Part shown: positions 39,791 to 52,560 of the stretch, piece by piece | How the letters are laid out: each line of letters starts with the position of its first letter | Numbering within the stretch: position 1 is the first letter of the stretch | DNA from: Prunella strophiata | Taxonomy: Eukaryota > Chordata > Aves > Passeriformes > Prunellidae | Length of the DNA: 64,000 nucleotides | Assembly: GCA_036583965.1 (NCBI GenBank) | Contig: JAZBQD010000015.1 | Coordinates: 21,171,310-21,235,309 of the forward strand | Direction of reading: 5' to 3' | Program-made: the position numbers and the translations under genes | Notes under the pieces: model-generated | Database searches by the model: none | What the model was told of the DNA's origin: nothing | The model's input: the letters and a program-made list of their open reading frames with translations, nothing else

Positions 39791-40500
39791 ATAACTAATT
39801 TATGTTCTTTATATACTGATATAATCACTTGTGTTTCATATCCTTTTTAATTTTAACCAAAGTTACTCTGAGTTTTAATCTTCCTTCCATCCGTTCTGTT
39901 ATCCAATAGCTTCCCTTCATGTCTCATGTTCTTTTGCAAGCCCATATTATTCCCAGCACACTAAATATCTTTATTCTCATTGTCATCTTTTTTTTCTTCA
40001 AATGTAGCCAGCCCCTCAAGAAATGTAATATTTTCACTTTTGACCCATCAACATATCCAATACTCTTACAGACATGTTGTCCTACACTCACTCTTCTGGT
40101 TTTGTTTCTTGACTATGCTGAGTTTTCTAAACCTGTAATACAATTTATTTTTTGAAGGTACCATTTACTTTTACAGTGTGCACAAATACTTTAGAGTAAT
40201 CTGATTTGTAACTCAATTTAGGTAACAGATGTTTTACGGCAATCATTAAATATAGGTCTCACATAGCAAATAATCATAATCTATAAAGTTCCTACTAGGT
40301 CAGCATTATTTCTATTTTAAATTTGTACAAAAATTATCAATAAAGGAGATTTGATGTCTTGCATACATTTTGATACTGTAAGCCAAATGTGAAAATAACC
40401 CTTCAAATGCATTCTTCAATTGAACAGATTTAACTAGAACATAAATGAAAAGAAATTCAGAAGTAGCAAAGGGAAATTGAGCAAAACTTTACAAGAGTAT

Positions 40501-40590
40501 TTTGTTGGTGTTTTTTTGGGTTTTGTGGGGGTTTTTTGTTTGTTTGTTTTGGGGTGTTTTTTTTCTTTGAGTTTTTTTTTTTTTTTATTT
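40501..40590. repeat. T/G-rich low-complexity tract
   Basis: About 90 bp of T runs broken by three G runs (GGG, GGGGG, GGGG) and a TTTG microsatellite, ending in a T15-like run. It has only three G runs of three or more, so it is not a standard four-run quadruplex motif. Confidence 0.9.
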
Positions 40591-41084
40591 CAAAAAAGTT
40601 AATGTAGTAGAACGAGAATCCTCTACATATTTTCTATTCTCAGGTCAGAAATTCACTGGAACAGTGTTGCAGAACAAACAGTTAACTCAGACCATGTGGA
40701 TCTTGCTTTTTCCCTTAAGGAAAATAAGGCACAAGACAAGGAGTGTGTCACTCAGCTCCACTTCAACAGCTGCTCTTCCACTCCATTCTATGTCAGCTAA
40801 TTTTTCTCTGTAGTCATTTTATTACTATCTTCTGTGCAACTGGCTTTTACATCTGCCCTAAAATGGCACAGAAGAGCAGCAGATGCATTACCACTGAGCA
40901 TAACTTTAATTCTTATCTGGCTGCAAAGTGGGGTCAGAAGTAAACATTCTTTTAACCTAATTTCTTTCCTAAAATACTATCACTCCTGCTAAACCATATT
41001 GTATCCTAATTATCAATAGGTTATTAGGGCATGAATGATATGTTGCTGAGCTTCTGTTTCATTTCCCATAGCTTAAAATGTTTC

Positions 41085-41400
41085 CATTCTTCTCCTGCTC
41101 CTCACAGCGAGCAGCAGCGCACGCTGTCACACACGACTGGCTGATCTTTGTGCCGCTTTGCAGCACTGCCTGTTTGAAAGGCAAATTGCTAAACATTACA
41201 ACAGAACAAACGCTTCTGCTGCTAACAGATAATCATCCAGAGCTTGCTATTATTACAATAAGGGGGCATCTGCAATTCCTTTTTTCATTTGGTCCTTTAT
41301 GTTATTTTGGGTTAGTTTAAATCCAATATTGCAAATGAAAGCCTCAGTCTAACGATAGATCTGAAAAATTAACGAGTTACTGAACTGATACTTTGTAGTA
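41085..41400. other. CpG-retaining intronic island, possible conserved element
   Basis: Starts with a cluster of CpGs (in CAGCGAGC, GCGCACGC, ACACGACT and TGCCGCTT, 41104-41156) and has further ones at about 41211, 41354 and 41373, in a background almost free of them. The sequence is complex and matches no repeat I know. An open plus-strand frame (41078-41320) covers it, but there is no evidence of translation. A conserved regulatory element is the simplest idea. Confidence 0.35.
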
Positions 41401-42681
41401 TTTACAAAGGTCTACTGTAGATATAAAAGTATGTAAATGCTTACATTTCCCCAATTCTTCTCCTACAGACAATGAACAAACACTATCCAAAACAAATTCA
41501 CACTTCAGAGGCAAGGATCATATTTTTTCATTTAAAAAATGAATTTATCAGATTACACACAGCTGAAGAGAATGAAAGATTTTCTTGATGTCAAATGGGG
41601 AAGATAATACTGTATGCAGCAAAAATTGTTGTTCAGTACCATTTTAATGGTTTCAAAATGCAGAAGAAATCAGAAAACATTTTTTTATTGAAACAAAAGA
41701 AATCAAACCACTACTGGCTATATTTTAAAGATTACAAAGTGTTGTCACTGTGCTTAACAAAGTTAATATTGCAAATGCTAACCTGTATCAGTGTGTTTAA
41801 AACAAACTGGCATTAAGCAAGCATATAGTATAACTATAACACTGACTTTGTACTTGTAAACATCCTTTCCACACAGAGCCCTTCGGGACATTCAAAGAAT
41901 TTACTGAATGAGCTACTTGGAATAAATAAAGAACACTCAACACTGTAACACTTCAGCTGATTAAAAAAAGTTTTAACTGTTCCCCTAGTTGCCTGGAAAT
42001 GGCCATTTAAAAAATGCTGCTGTGGCAAGCGCAAACCTTTATTAATTCCTTATTTTTGGATTTTACTGTGTGGGGCTTGTTAAAAATAAACTTTCAATCC
42101 AACCAGTTCAGGACTGAAAATTTAGTACTTTACAGTGAACCACACAAAATTATGGAAAAAAAAGATGAGGATTTTTTTTTTTTTTAGTACTCGCTCACAG
42201 AAACCAGAGAACTCTAGCAATAAAGTTAATTTAAATGACAGTTACATAAACTAAATGAGAACATGTATTTCTTCCAGAAATCTTCCAGATTACCATGCTG
42301 AGCTTTAACAAAAATCACCTTTAATTCACTCACATGTACCAGCTACATGACTTTATTCAAAAGTTGGAGGACAACACATCGAACTTCATTTTTACAATAT
42401 TCAAATGGATTTTAAAAGTGTGCAGCTCACTTACATAAGAATTCACTTACAATTAAAGCTGAAGTGTTGAATCTCTATTTGGCACTAAGATGAATTTCCA
42501 GAAAACCTGCTGACTACAGGTGCATTTGCAAAATTATGTGTTATAATTACTCTAAAAGTGCATTTCTTTTCAAATTGTCTGTTTAAGGGCACCAGCACCT
42601 ACCTTGCCATAAATTGTTTTGTTTGAGTACCAAGCAAGTAAAAGCAAGTTGAACTCTAAAAGCTGAGAAGCTGAGTTGACC

Positions 42682-42700
42682 AAAAAAAAAAAAAAAAAAA
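42682..42700. repeat. A19 homopolymer tract
   Basis: Nineteen consecutive A. No retrocopy is identifiable immediately upstream. Confidence 0.95.
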
Positions 42701-45700
42701 TAAACTGCTTTATTACACAAAATGCCTTCCCTACCTCCACTGTGTGTTCTGACTACATCCATATGGGGGCAGTAATGTTAAAGAAAATAAAACACCTTAA
42801 AGCAGTCACCTTAATTAATTTGTTCACAGACAATTCCTTAAAAATTAGGTTCTCAATACAATCCTAAAATCTCATCCAGACCCTAAATCTACTTGTTGGT
42901 GTTTTTAACCACACATATTATCAATAGTCTGCTATTATTTTTGCATTGTAGTTACTCAATCTGAAGCACTACCTACAGCGCAGCACTGGCCCAAGATAAG
43001 CAGCAGACTAGGAACTCATTTGTCCATGATGTTTGAAGACACAAAATGCTTTAAACAGTTATTATGGATTCTCACCAGAATAACACTTCCTGGATTAGAC
43101 TTCTACCTCAATGCAAATTATTTTATCAGGACAGCTTCCATCCACCTCCATGGAGCAGCTATAATCTTGGTGGGATAACCTCTGCCTGGACATTCAGAGC
43201 AGCAGCTCCTGCCTTGAATTGAAGTTGGCCTGAATCAGGAGCTGTGTCAGACTCACAGATAAATGTCATTTCAACCTTCATTCTGTACCACTCAGGCAGA
43301 CTTTCCTAAACTAGCTACAAAAACCCACCATCATCTGCAAAAGGCCAGTTCTTTCCCAACCTTTCCACAAAACTAGATTAAATCACCACCAGTTATTCAA
43401 TGGCTTCCTGAATATACATGGTAATTTACAGGGAAGAAGTCATTTAGTGTTAGGTGAAAGGCTGTAGGAACACAGCAAATAGCTCCATAATTTCTTAGAA
43501 GAGAGGGAGCAGGAATGAGCTATGGAAGCATAGATATTTACAATGCTTCCATGGAAAATCAGCCCAACAAAAATCAAACCCCAGAAAATATGCCAAACAT
43601 ACAGTGGTCATTACCCTATTCCCCTCAGTAAAACTTCCCATTACAGTCCCCAAAAGAGACTTCTGACTTTCCCAACACAACAGCTTTTGATCTTTCATGG
43701 TAAAATGGTTGGGAGTGAACCTGTGTGAGAACAGGCCCTCTCCAACTCAGCAGGCTTCATACTACTCACAAGTTTGAAAATCCAGAAGTTAACACAAGTT
43801 GCAATGCACTGTAATGTCACAGAGCAATCAAAACAAATAAACACAAAGTTTCTTTTGTGTTGAAGATTCACCAACAACTACTTAATAACAGAAAAAAAAA
43901 ATCAGAAATGAAGTTAATCATATCAACAGAACTCCTAAACCCCTATTACAGCTACTTGGAGATGGAGAGTACATAACCAGGCTATAAAACAACAGCAATG
44001 ATATTTAGTTGGCTCTAAATGCCATCATCCAAGGTGGTGTAACATTTTGAGTCTATTCAACAATAATTATATTATTACCACTAACCCCAACATATCCTAA
44101 ATACCATCATTTAAGGTGCAATGGTTATGGCACTTGCATCTGATTCTGCAAAACTGACTGGAAGCCTCCTTGCCTCCAATTTTCATCTCAGGATGGAAAC
44201 AGCCATTCTCATGACTCTTCAATGAAGACAAACCTATTACTCTCACTCTGAATTTCCCAAGGCCAATTTTATCAGTCTCTTCTCTTCACAATCTACTCTA
44301 TCCTCTTCTGCAGCTCATCCAGCCACTACTCATAAACATCTTACAAACATTTATTCACAGATTTTACTTCTGTTGATTCTCAAAAAATCAATAGAGCAGA
44401 AAGCAACAGGAAAGTAACTGAAAATAAGAATACTTTGAACTGTAAAATAAAAAATAAAAGTTTGAGTTAAAGGATGATTCTGTGAAAGCAAATCACAGTT
44501 ATTTGAAAATATTAATTTCATATCAGGACTAAAATCCCAAACACCACTGAAGTCCAGCTACACTGGGAAACATGCAGACATATTCTACGAAGCAATACAG
44601 TAGCTGATACAAATATGAAGCAACTGCAGAAAACATTTTGGTATAAACAAGATGTGTCCTGCTGAGCTCCCAGCAACTTTGAAAATTAGAATAATTTGCT
44701 CCCCTATAAAAGAATTCAGAAGTCAAAGTTTGAAACCCAGATTTGAAAAATTCTAATGAGGTCTGCAAAATGACATGCAGTACTATGACTTCTTAGATGT
44801 AATTCAATCCCCATAGAAAGTGAATTCATGTTTGATGATAGTGATAGCTTGTATTTGCCTTTTTTTTTAAGGCCTTATCAGAATGTCTATGATCTTCTGT
44901 AATAAATTAAAAGGAAAATTAGCAGAAAATTGCATCTTTTCTTACTGTATTTCAGAAATAACTACAACTGGCCATGTTATCCAATGACTGTAATGCATAA
45001 CCCTTTCAAAAGGTAGAAAAAATGAAAATGGCTAACAGGATGAGAGATGGCTTTGAACATTACTGTAAGAATACTGGAGCCAGCTAGTCATTTTGAAGAT
45101 TCAATAGCCCAGTGTCACTTCTGGAGTAACTGGTCAAACAACACTTGACTTGTGGTTTTTAAAGCAGCAGTGAAGCTTCAAAGCTCTGTTAGCTTTGAGG
45201 GAAGCAGGGGCTGTATCAGGACTAAAGAGACCCTTACTTAGGAGAGCATGACAGCCTTGAAGTAGTTTTCTGGGGTAAGGAAAGCCTTATTATCTGTGTC
45301 TGATCATTAGCTCATGGAACAGACACTTTCCTATACAAAGGGCAGGAAAGGGTCAGAGCCACAGAGCATGTCTAGTGATTATGTTGATAGCTATCATGCC
45401 AGCCAACAGCTGGGGGAATTGTGGGGTGCATTACACATGAAGCTGACTTTATGGCTGCAAAGATATCAGCTTTCTTCATAATTTGGAACTAACAGGGAGT
45501 TTCCTCTTAAGGCAGATGGATTTTTCTGGCCATTTGAGAAAGATCTTGGTTGTTAATGCTAAGAACTTTTACAAAGAGAGAGAATGCTAACAACTGTCTT
45601 AATTGCACTTCTGACCAGAATACCCACAGAGATCTAGACTACAGAGCTACTGTATCAGATAAAATCTTTCCCCAGACATTTGTTTGTCCTATTCAATCAG

Positions 45701-45938
45701 GATTTCTCAGATAAACATTTAGGATTTGACTAGCAATTCTAATTCTACTTATGAAAAGATATGCTGAAAGATTTTGGTTTTGAAAAGCCAGCATGAAACA
45801 TCCCTGGTGAACAAGATCATCCTGAAAGAAAGAAATCTCAATATATAATAATCCTTGTGTGCGTATGAGGTTTGTGGTAAAACCTCAGGGGCACTAAGTT
45901 CTCTGCCTAAATCAAGAGGATATTGTGCTCTCCTTAAG

Positions 45939-45990
45939 TAACAGAACAACAGAAAAACAGTTTCCATGTACTGTTTTTCTGTTTCTGTTA
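45939..45990. repeat. 52 nt hairpin, 21 paired positions
   Basis: A 14 bp perfect stem (45948-45961 with 45970-45983) around an 8 nt loop TTCCATGT. After a 2 nt bulge (AC at 45946-45947) it continues as 7 more pairs (45939-45945 with 45984-45990). The stem is mostly A on one arm and T on the other, so it may be a chance product of low complexity. It is shorter than typical animal microRNA precursors. Confidence 0.8.
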
Positions 45991-46007
45991 GAAGCTGTTG
46001 CCAGGAC

Positions 46008-46068
46008 TTAGAAAGAAAAAGAAAAAAGAAAAATGGAGAGGAAAAAAAAAAAAAAAAAGCAAAAATAA
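46008..46068. repeat. Purine-rich tract with A17 run
   Basis: GAAA-type repeats lead into an A run at 46042-46058. This is low-complexity sequence. Confidence 0.9.
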
Positions 46069-46673
46069 AATACTTTAGCACATTTACTTTTTAAGTCATT
46101 GAATCTAGTTTCCTGACTACAAGAAATTAACACACATTAGCCATTTTTCCCCCACTGGGTTGAAAAGTCTGCTGTTACCTAAATGACAGCATAATCAGAG
46201 TTTAACAACAATTGTAAGCACACTGCAGGAAATAAATCAATCCTGAACTCCACAGGCTGTAAATCAGGCTATTATAAAATTTACAGCCTAAACTGAGTGG
46301 AACATAGCATGATTTTTTTGCCTCTGATCCTTGTCAGACTTTTCTATTTATTTTAGAAGACATGATGAGTTTCCACTCTCTCAAAGGGATAGGATCAAAC
46401 TATCTTTAATTTTGCTAATTATCCAATCAGGTCACATATGCATTTAAGTCAGTTTAAGACTGGTCTGACATTGGCAGCAGATGCAACCAACCTGTGTGCT
46501 CATAACCACAGCACCTGTAACATTCAGAGTAATGACAGCATCACCTTTTCACTGAAAACTAATTCTATCAGCTAAGCCCAACAACAAAGCTATGGTATTA
46601 GATACTGACCTAACTAGTCTCTTCAAATGAAACATCCAATATAAAGTTCAAGATAGAGAGAAAATAGCATCTG

Positions 46674-46721
46674 TATATACATACTTATATAGATGCATAC
46701 ATATGGGCATATATATATACT
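46674..46721. repeat. TA/CATA-rich low-complexity stretch
   Basis: Irregular TATA, CATA and ATATATATAT units over about 50 bp. Confidence 0.8.
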
Positions 46722-47944
46722 GGGTCAAACTTTTTGTCTCCTCTACTTCTTCATCATCCCCCATTAAATAAGTCTAGTATCCACATGGTTTTTATTATAC
46801 AGTTAAACAATTACATATATCCCAAAAGACATGAAAACATTTCACTTGCATCAAACTACCAGTTCAGATTGCATTTATCTACATTTTATCTGTAGAGCAG
46901 AGCTTTGTAGAGCACAGCCTTTTTAGGCTTCAGTTTTATAGATGAACTCCATTATTTCAAATAATTATGTATCATATAATTAATTTATTTAGGCTTGAGT
47001 TTCTTTCTGGGCAGCCTAGATTGCTTTATTTATTTAATTTTTTGGCAGTCAGGGTGACTATGATCTTAGATATCAAGCAGCTGTAAGACACTACTCCTAC
47101 TTCAAATACCACGTATAGATAAGACACTTTCCCTTCTTAGCAAAAGGAACACATGCATACACTCTGTATATACATTATCTACATCTTCACACACAGATAC
47201 TGGCTTCTTAGTATCAACATTTGATTTCTTTCAAAGACCTCAGATTCAGTTACAAAAACCAAAACTATCTCATAATGTGATGTGTGAAACACCACGGTTA
47301 CATGGACCAAGTCCCTCAGTACTTAGCAAAAAACCAGGTGACTGCCAGGCTTTACTCTGAATGTGCCAGGATCTACCTGAAAACATATCAGAGGAGAAGA
47401 ACCAGCTCTGTTTGGTGACCTCTCCTCACTACACCAGCAGCAAGCCTGACTGGGTGATATAACAAACCCTTTTCCAATTCTTCCATCTGTCATAGCTGAT
47501 AGGTTCACAAAAGAAGAGTCTTTGAGGAGGAGTTTCAATGGAGATGAGGAAATGCAATGCACAGTGATGATATAAGAATAAAGAAATGATTGAAAACAAA
47601 ATACTCTTAGGAGATTGGAGATAACTATCTCTTTTTGCCATTTGAACATCTTCTTGGCAGCAGATAAACCAAAATACATCTTTTAAATACTATTACTATC
47701 AAAAAAATATTCACTAGTTGCAATCTCATTAAATACTTGTTGACTGAAAAACATGTATAGGTTTATACATATAGAGAGTTAATAATTCTTGAGTTTTCCA
47801 TTATCACAATGAATTAGCTTTCAGAACAATTCAGCAAAATAATAGATTAAAAGTTTAAAATCCCCTTGAAGGTAATAACAGTGCTTTCTAATAATACTAT
47901 TATAATTAAGAATCTGTTTTCATTGCTACTAAAGAGAAAGCAGG

Positions 47945-48195
47945 GTGAGGGTTTATACTTCCAGGGCTACAGGTGTCATTTATCTGGACTTCTGACATCC
48001 TGCTCTCTAAACTAGAGAGAGAAGGAGTTGATGAGTGAACTGTTAGATGGGTGAGAAGGTGGACTGACAGTTGCATTGAGAGGGTAGTGGTCAATGGCTC
48101 TCAGTCCCAGTGGATATCAGTGATAAGTGGCACTGGGACCAGTCTTATTCAATATCTTCATTAATGATGTAGATGAAGGGATTGAGTGCACCAGT
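47945..48195 (+). mobile_element. CR1 LINE reverse transcriptase fragment, plus orientation
   Basis: Plus-strand translation gives TGVIYLDF, then LSKLEREGVDEWTVRWV, then ERVVVNGSQSQW, and in another register a sequence like LFNIFINDVDEGIECT. These are consecutive parts of the CR1 ORF2 reverse transcriptase as I know it. A short internal loss sits where the element normally encodes GVPQGSVLGP (around 48129). The fragment lacks both element ends, contains stops and shifts, and cannot be active. It is antisense to VPS13B. Confidence 0.85.
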
Positions 48196-51100
48196 GGATT
48201 CCCAGCCAGCTAAATACAAAATCCTTTTTCTCTTCTTTTCAAAGAAAAAAAAAAAAAGAGTATTTTAATTCATAAAACATTTCTCCTTATGACAGTAAGA
48301 CTGGTCCTAGAGAACTTCATTTATTTTTAGATCATTCTCTTTTCCACGTACTTCTTTACCATGTACTTAGGATTCTCTCCATCACAGTCCTGCAAGAGCA
48401 CAGGCAGCCTAAAGTAACAAACTGTTCAAATTAACCAACTAAACAACTCCTGAGGAGACCTCTCAAGACAATAATGACTAATGTTGGGCTCGGGAGGAGG
48501 CAATCACTTAATAATTTTGGCAAAGTATGACAAACTTCTCACTGTATCCAAAACTTGCTCTCCTGTCACCAATTTAAAGCACTGCCCAACCCAGCTATTG
48601 CTATCACTGCAGCTACTGATTGCACTCCTCCACAGTGCAACAAAAAGCCAAGTACTTTCTCCTTGCCAGAACTCACAGAAGAAGAAACAAATAAATAAGG
48701 AGCAGAGAAGAGAAGGCAGAGCTTGATAAGAAAGGTGTTAACAAAGGACATAGCTGTCAAGGAGCTGTGCCACAGACAAATCTATAAATTAGCAGCATAC
48801 CCAATGAGATTGTGGTGACAGTTCTAAAGCCCTAATGCCTGTTCTTTATCAGGTGAAGACAGATGTAAGTCTTTGACATTTTAAGGAAGTAGAATTAGTC
48901 TGATTTGGGTTATCAAATGAAGAAGCCAGAAAGAGCAAACCAACCAGCAGCCAGCTGACCTTTTCAGCAGCAGCCACGTAGTATTAAGAGTGACAAAAGC
49001 TTCACAGAACCCAAGTATTTCTACTTAATTAATACTTGAATTATGGGACTGTAGTAGAGAAGTACTCTCTATCTTAAGAAGCATTTAGGATTTTTCCAAT
49101 AAATAAATGGGAAAATGAACCTAGAAATCAGTGCATTAGGGCTAAGTTTTAACTTAAATTCTCAGTCAAACACGAAGTACATGAAAATAGTCCCTGAATT
49201 CTAACAATCTAAAATAGAATTGTTTTAGTTCTAGTTTCCTGCATCTTTTCCTGTGCAGTTGCCTAAAAAAAAAAAAACAAGCAAAAATAAACCAAAACTT
49301 TGAAAGACATTTCATGGAACCCCCCACTTCACTAAAAGGATAAAGAAAAGCAGCTGAGCAATTTTCTTAATCCACATTTTAAGATTAAATATTTATGGAA
49401 GAATGGTAATTTTGCTCCTATGATACCACAGTCATAGTTCATGTGATTAAACAGCAAATGCCTTCTAGACACTCATGCTCTTTTAAACAAAACATTGGAG
49501 TAGATTGGTATAAGTAATCTAAATATATTAAGTTCTTCAAATGTCAGTCACAACATGAAATATTTGTCACAATTTAGAATTACTCTAACTCCCCAAGTTA
49601 GAATAAAGAAGATTCAAATTTTAATTTTCACTGTTTGCTTCCTGCATTTCAGAGCTAATATAATTTGACAGTTTCTGCAAGTTTCTTGCTAGCCCGAACT
49701 CCTTCTAAGTCCTTCTAATGCATTTGTTTTCTTTTTAAAAGGTATATGTGATACCCATCAGGTAAAAATACCATGATCATTGGGCTTAAAGGAGCAGAAG
49801 GGGACAACACAGTAGAAAAAGATAAAATACTGAAAACATTCCTTTTATGAGGTTTCTGGCATCACATGCAGAAAAATCTGGCTTTTGTTGTCCTAACCAT
49901 CCAACCCCTACTATCATTAGACTTCCTATGCTCTGTTCTAACCCCAAATCCTACTGGGTTCATGACCTTTTCAGCAAACAAATATAAGTTTTACTAGTGT
50001 TGGCATAAAATAACCCTGTTGAAAAGTTTAAAAATATTAAAGAAGAGCTCTTGCTATGAACAGCAGAATAACCAATGTTTAGTTTCTAGGAAAATAATTA
50101 ATTCCTGAGTGTTGGAGTGCATATGTAGGGGCTCTCTGGGTCTTCTCCAAGTCCTAGTGCTCAGGAGAGTGTGTGAGCTCTAAGACTTCTAAAAGCTTCC
50201 CACAACTTTGTTGAGGGTCAAACACATGTGGTAATGCCAATGGAGATTGTGAATCAGGAAACTTAAACTTGACAGAGTGGAGGCATTGTAACACTGCTTA
50301 AGATTCAAGTTATATGTATTTCTTTTTAATTTTTTTTTCAAATGAAACCAAATTCTAAGCTGCTCTTTTCTCAAACAATGCAACCTATGCTCTTTTCACA
50401 AATGATGCAAGTCACCTATTAAACTTCATGTGAGTGAAACTTTTACCTCAAATCACTGAAGATTTACCAAAGTGAATTTATTAGTAAATACTACACTTAG
50501 AACTGAACTAAATGTGACTATTGGCCATAAATCAACTTTTGGCTGACTTCTGCTTCCATTCTCACAACAAGCTTTATCATGTAGTTTTAAACCAGACTAC
50601 ACAATTTTCAATCCTGGACAGACATTAAAACTTCATATTAGCTGAAGTAAAACATTATATGTTTTACCAGTCAAAAGCAACTTCTTTCATTCCAGTGAGG
50701 TAGAAGAAAATATATAAAGTAAATATTTGCTTGTGTCTTATTCATGCAGCACCTTACATTCTATGATTCTGTTTTGAAAAACTGAAATATCATTGACCCT
50801 CTCATACAAGATTTATGTTATGCAATTTATATTTTTCTTAGGCTTTGGCATAATTCAAACAATAAATAAACCCTTCTAAAAAATGTGAAGCACAACCTCT
50901 CAAATGTTTCACCTGTAATCATTATTCTTTGCTTCTCTTCAAGCAGCACATGGAGTAATTCTTCAAAAGAGATGGCAAAATGCATGATCCATATCTGCTT
51001 ATTCCATTCTTAATTGTCATTTAAGAGTAACTAAAGTTTTACTTCAAAAATTACCTTAAAAGACAATTATACGGATAAAGTATCATTAGTAATAAAAATA

Positions 51101-52494
51101 TTCTGATTAAGCAATCTTGTAAACGAAGATCTACAACAAACACTTGATGTACCACTATACTGGAAGTGAAAAAGCGGTTCAGTGTCCAGTATTTGATAAT
51201 CACAAAGAAAAAGTGAACTTGATTAAAGACTCATTCCACATTTCAATGACTGAGAACTCATTTATATTTAAAACACACAAGCATGAAAAAGAAAGTTAAA
51301 TAAAGAAAAACTGAATAACCATAAGAATGCTCTAATTTTTAGCTTGTGATTTTAAGACCTGTCTGTACAATACTTGCAGTTGCCACTACACACTCTTAAT
51401 TTCCAAACCTATAATGCTCTTACATACTTGTCAGCAAAAGTTGTGCTGTTAAACTGGCTTTTCCTTTTTTTTGGTGGAGGAGATTACAAAAACTAAACTA
51501 CTTTGGCCTAATGAGCACCTAGTCAATAAACCTTCTGTGCTCCAAGAAGCAATATTCGTTGCAGTCCATCAAAGAATAATACAGCCTCAGAGGGTTCTTC
51601 CAGGCTGTTTTTCTCAAACCAATGCCACCAACTCATCTTGTCTTTCAGCCAACTTCTTATCCAAATTCTGTATTTCCATTAGGCACTGACAAAGGCACTT
51701 ATCGAAGGAGACACATGCAGCTGGGTGCCACCACTGCAATGCAATCACTGTTCCATGAACCAATACACAACATATTCAACAGATGGTTAAAACTGAAATA
51801 TTTCAAGCCTCCATTTAAAAACATCTTCTAACTTTTGCTATCAAACAGGAGAAGAAAGCTCCATCCTTCTGAAGAAACCCGAATGACCAGAAACAAGCAT
51901 CATGCATCCTACTGAGAGCACAACTGAATGCCTACAAGAGCAGGGCCAGTTGCAATTTCAGTCTTCACTACATATCTTGCTTCTGTTTAATATGTCAGAC
52001 AATGTCCAAGACAATCATTGGCATTAAGTTGCATATTACTCTTTTAAAGTTTTTCTTCATAGCAAGTACTACAGAATTCTATAGACCAAGAAGTTAGCAA
52101 AAAACTCTGAGGAACAGTAGTAATGGCTCAATATTTGCTAACTTAGCAGATAGGATTTTTACCATAGAAATCTTTTAGTACCATGTACTAAGTGAGAGAC
52201 AGCAATGAGTCAAGATCCATCCACTTAATTATTAATTCTACTGAAAAGCAGGTGGCAGAACTTCCCTGAATTAGACTTCAAACATGGCTGTACTTGAACA
52301 TAACTTCTGAAAAAGTCCCATTTGGTTTTATCATTACTAGTATTGGGGAATACATTGATCACCCTTCATAAATTGTTCTGATAATTACAATACAGATCTC
52401 TTGAGTTTGAATTGTTCTATAATTACCGTTCAGTCTCGTTTGATTCTGAAAAGCTTCAAAAGCCTGTTCCTTTGTCAATATACACAAGTTAGTA

Positions 52495-52560
52495 TATTTA
52501 CTTTACAGTAAATATATAGTATAAATATATATAGTATATATATACTTTACAGTTTATAAA
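52495..52560. repeat. TA-rich low-complexity stretch
   Basis: Runs of ATATATAGTATA-type sequence, bounded by two copies of CTTTACAGT (52501 and 52545). Confidence 0.8.

Noticed and set aside
40501..40590. Possible G-quadruplex in the T/G-rich tract
   Set aside because: Only three G runs of three or more are present, separated by long T runs; the standard four-run motif is not met.
42755..42770. CATCCATATGG considered as reverse complement of the missing upstream VPS13B exon end
   Set aside because: The neighbouring codons do not fit the expected residues and there is no donor site in the right phase.
45040..45530. Slightly GC-richer stretch considered as an old LTR
   Set aside because: No terminal dinucleotides, target duplication, poly-A signal in place or family match could be found by eye.
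47323..47679. 118-codon open frame on the minus strand
   Set aside because: No recognisable family, no match to VPS13B, and no convincing splice signals; composition looks like chance translation of intron.
47906..48094. Minus-strand 62-codon open frame
   Set aside because: It is the antisense shadow of the plus-strand CR1 reverse transcriptase fragment.
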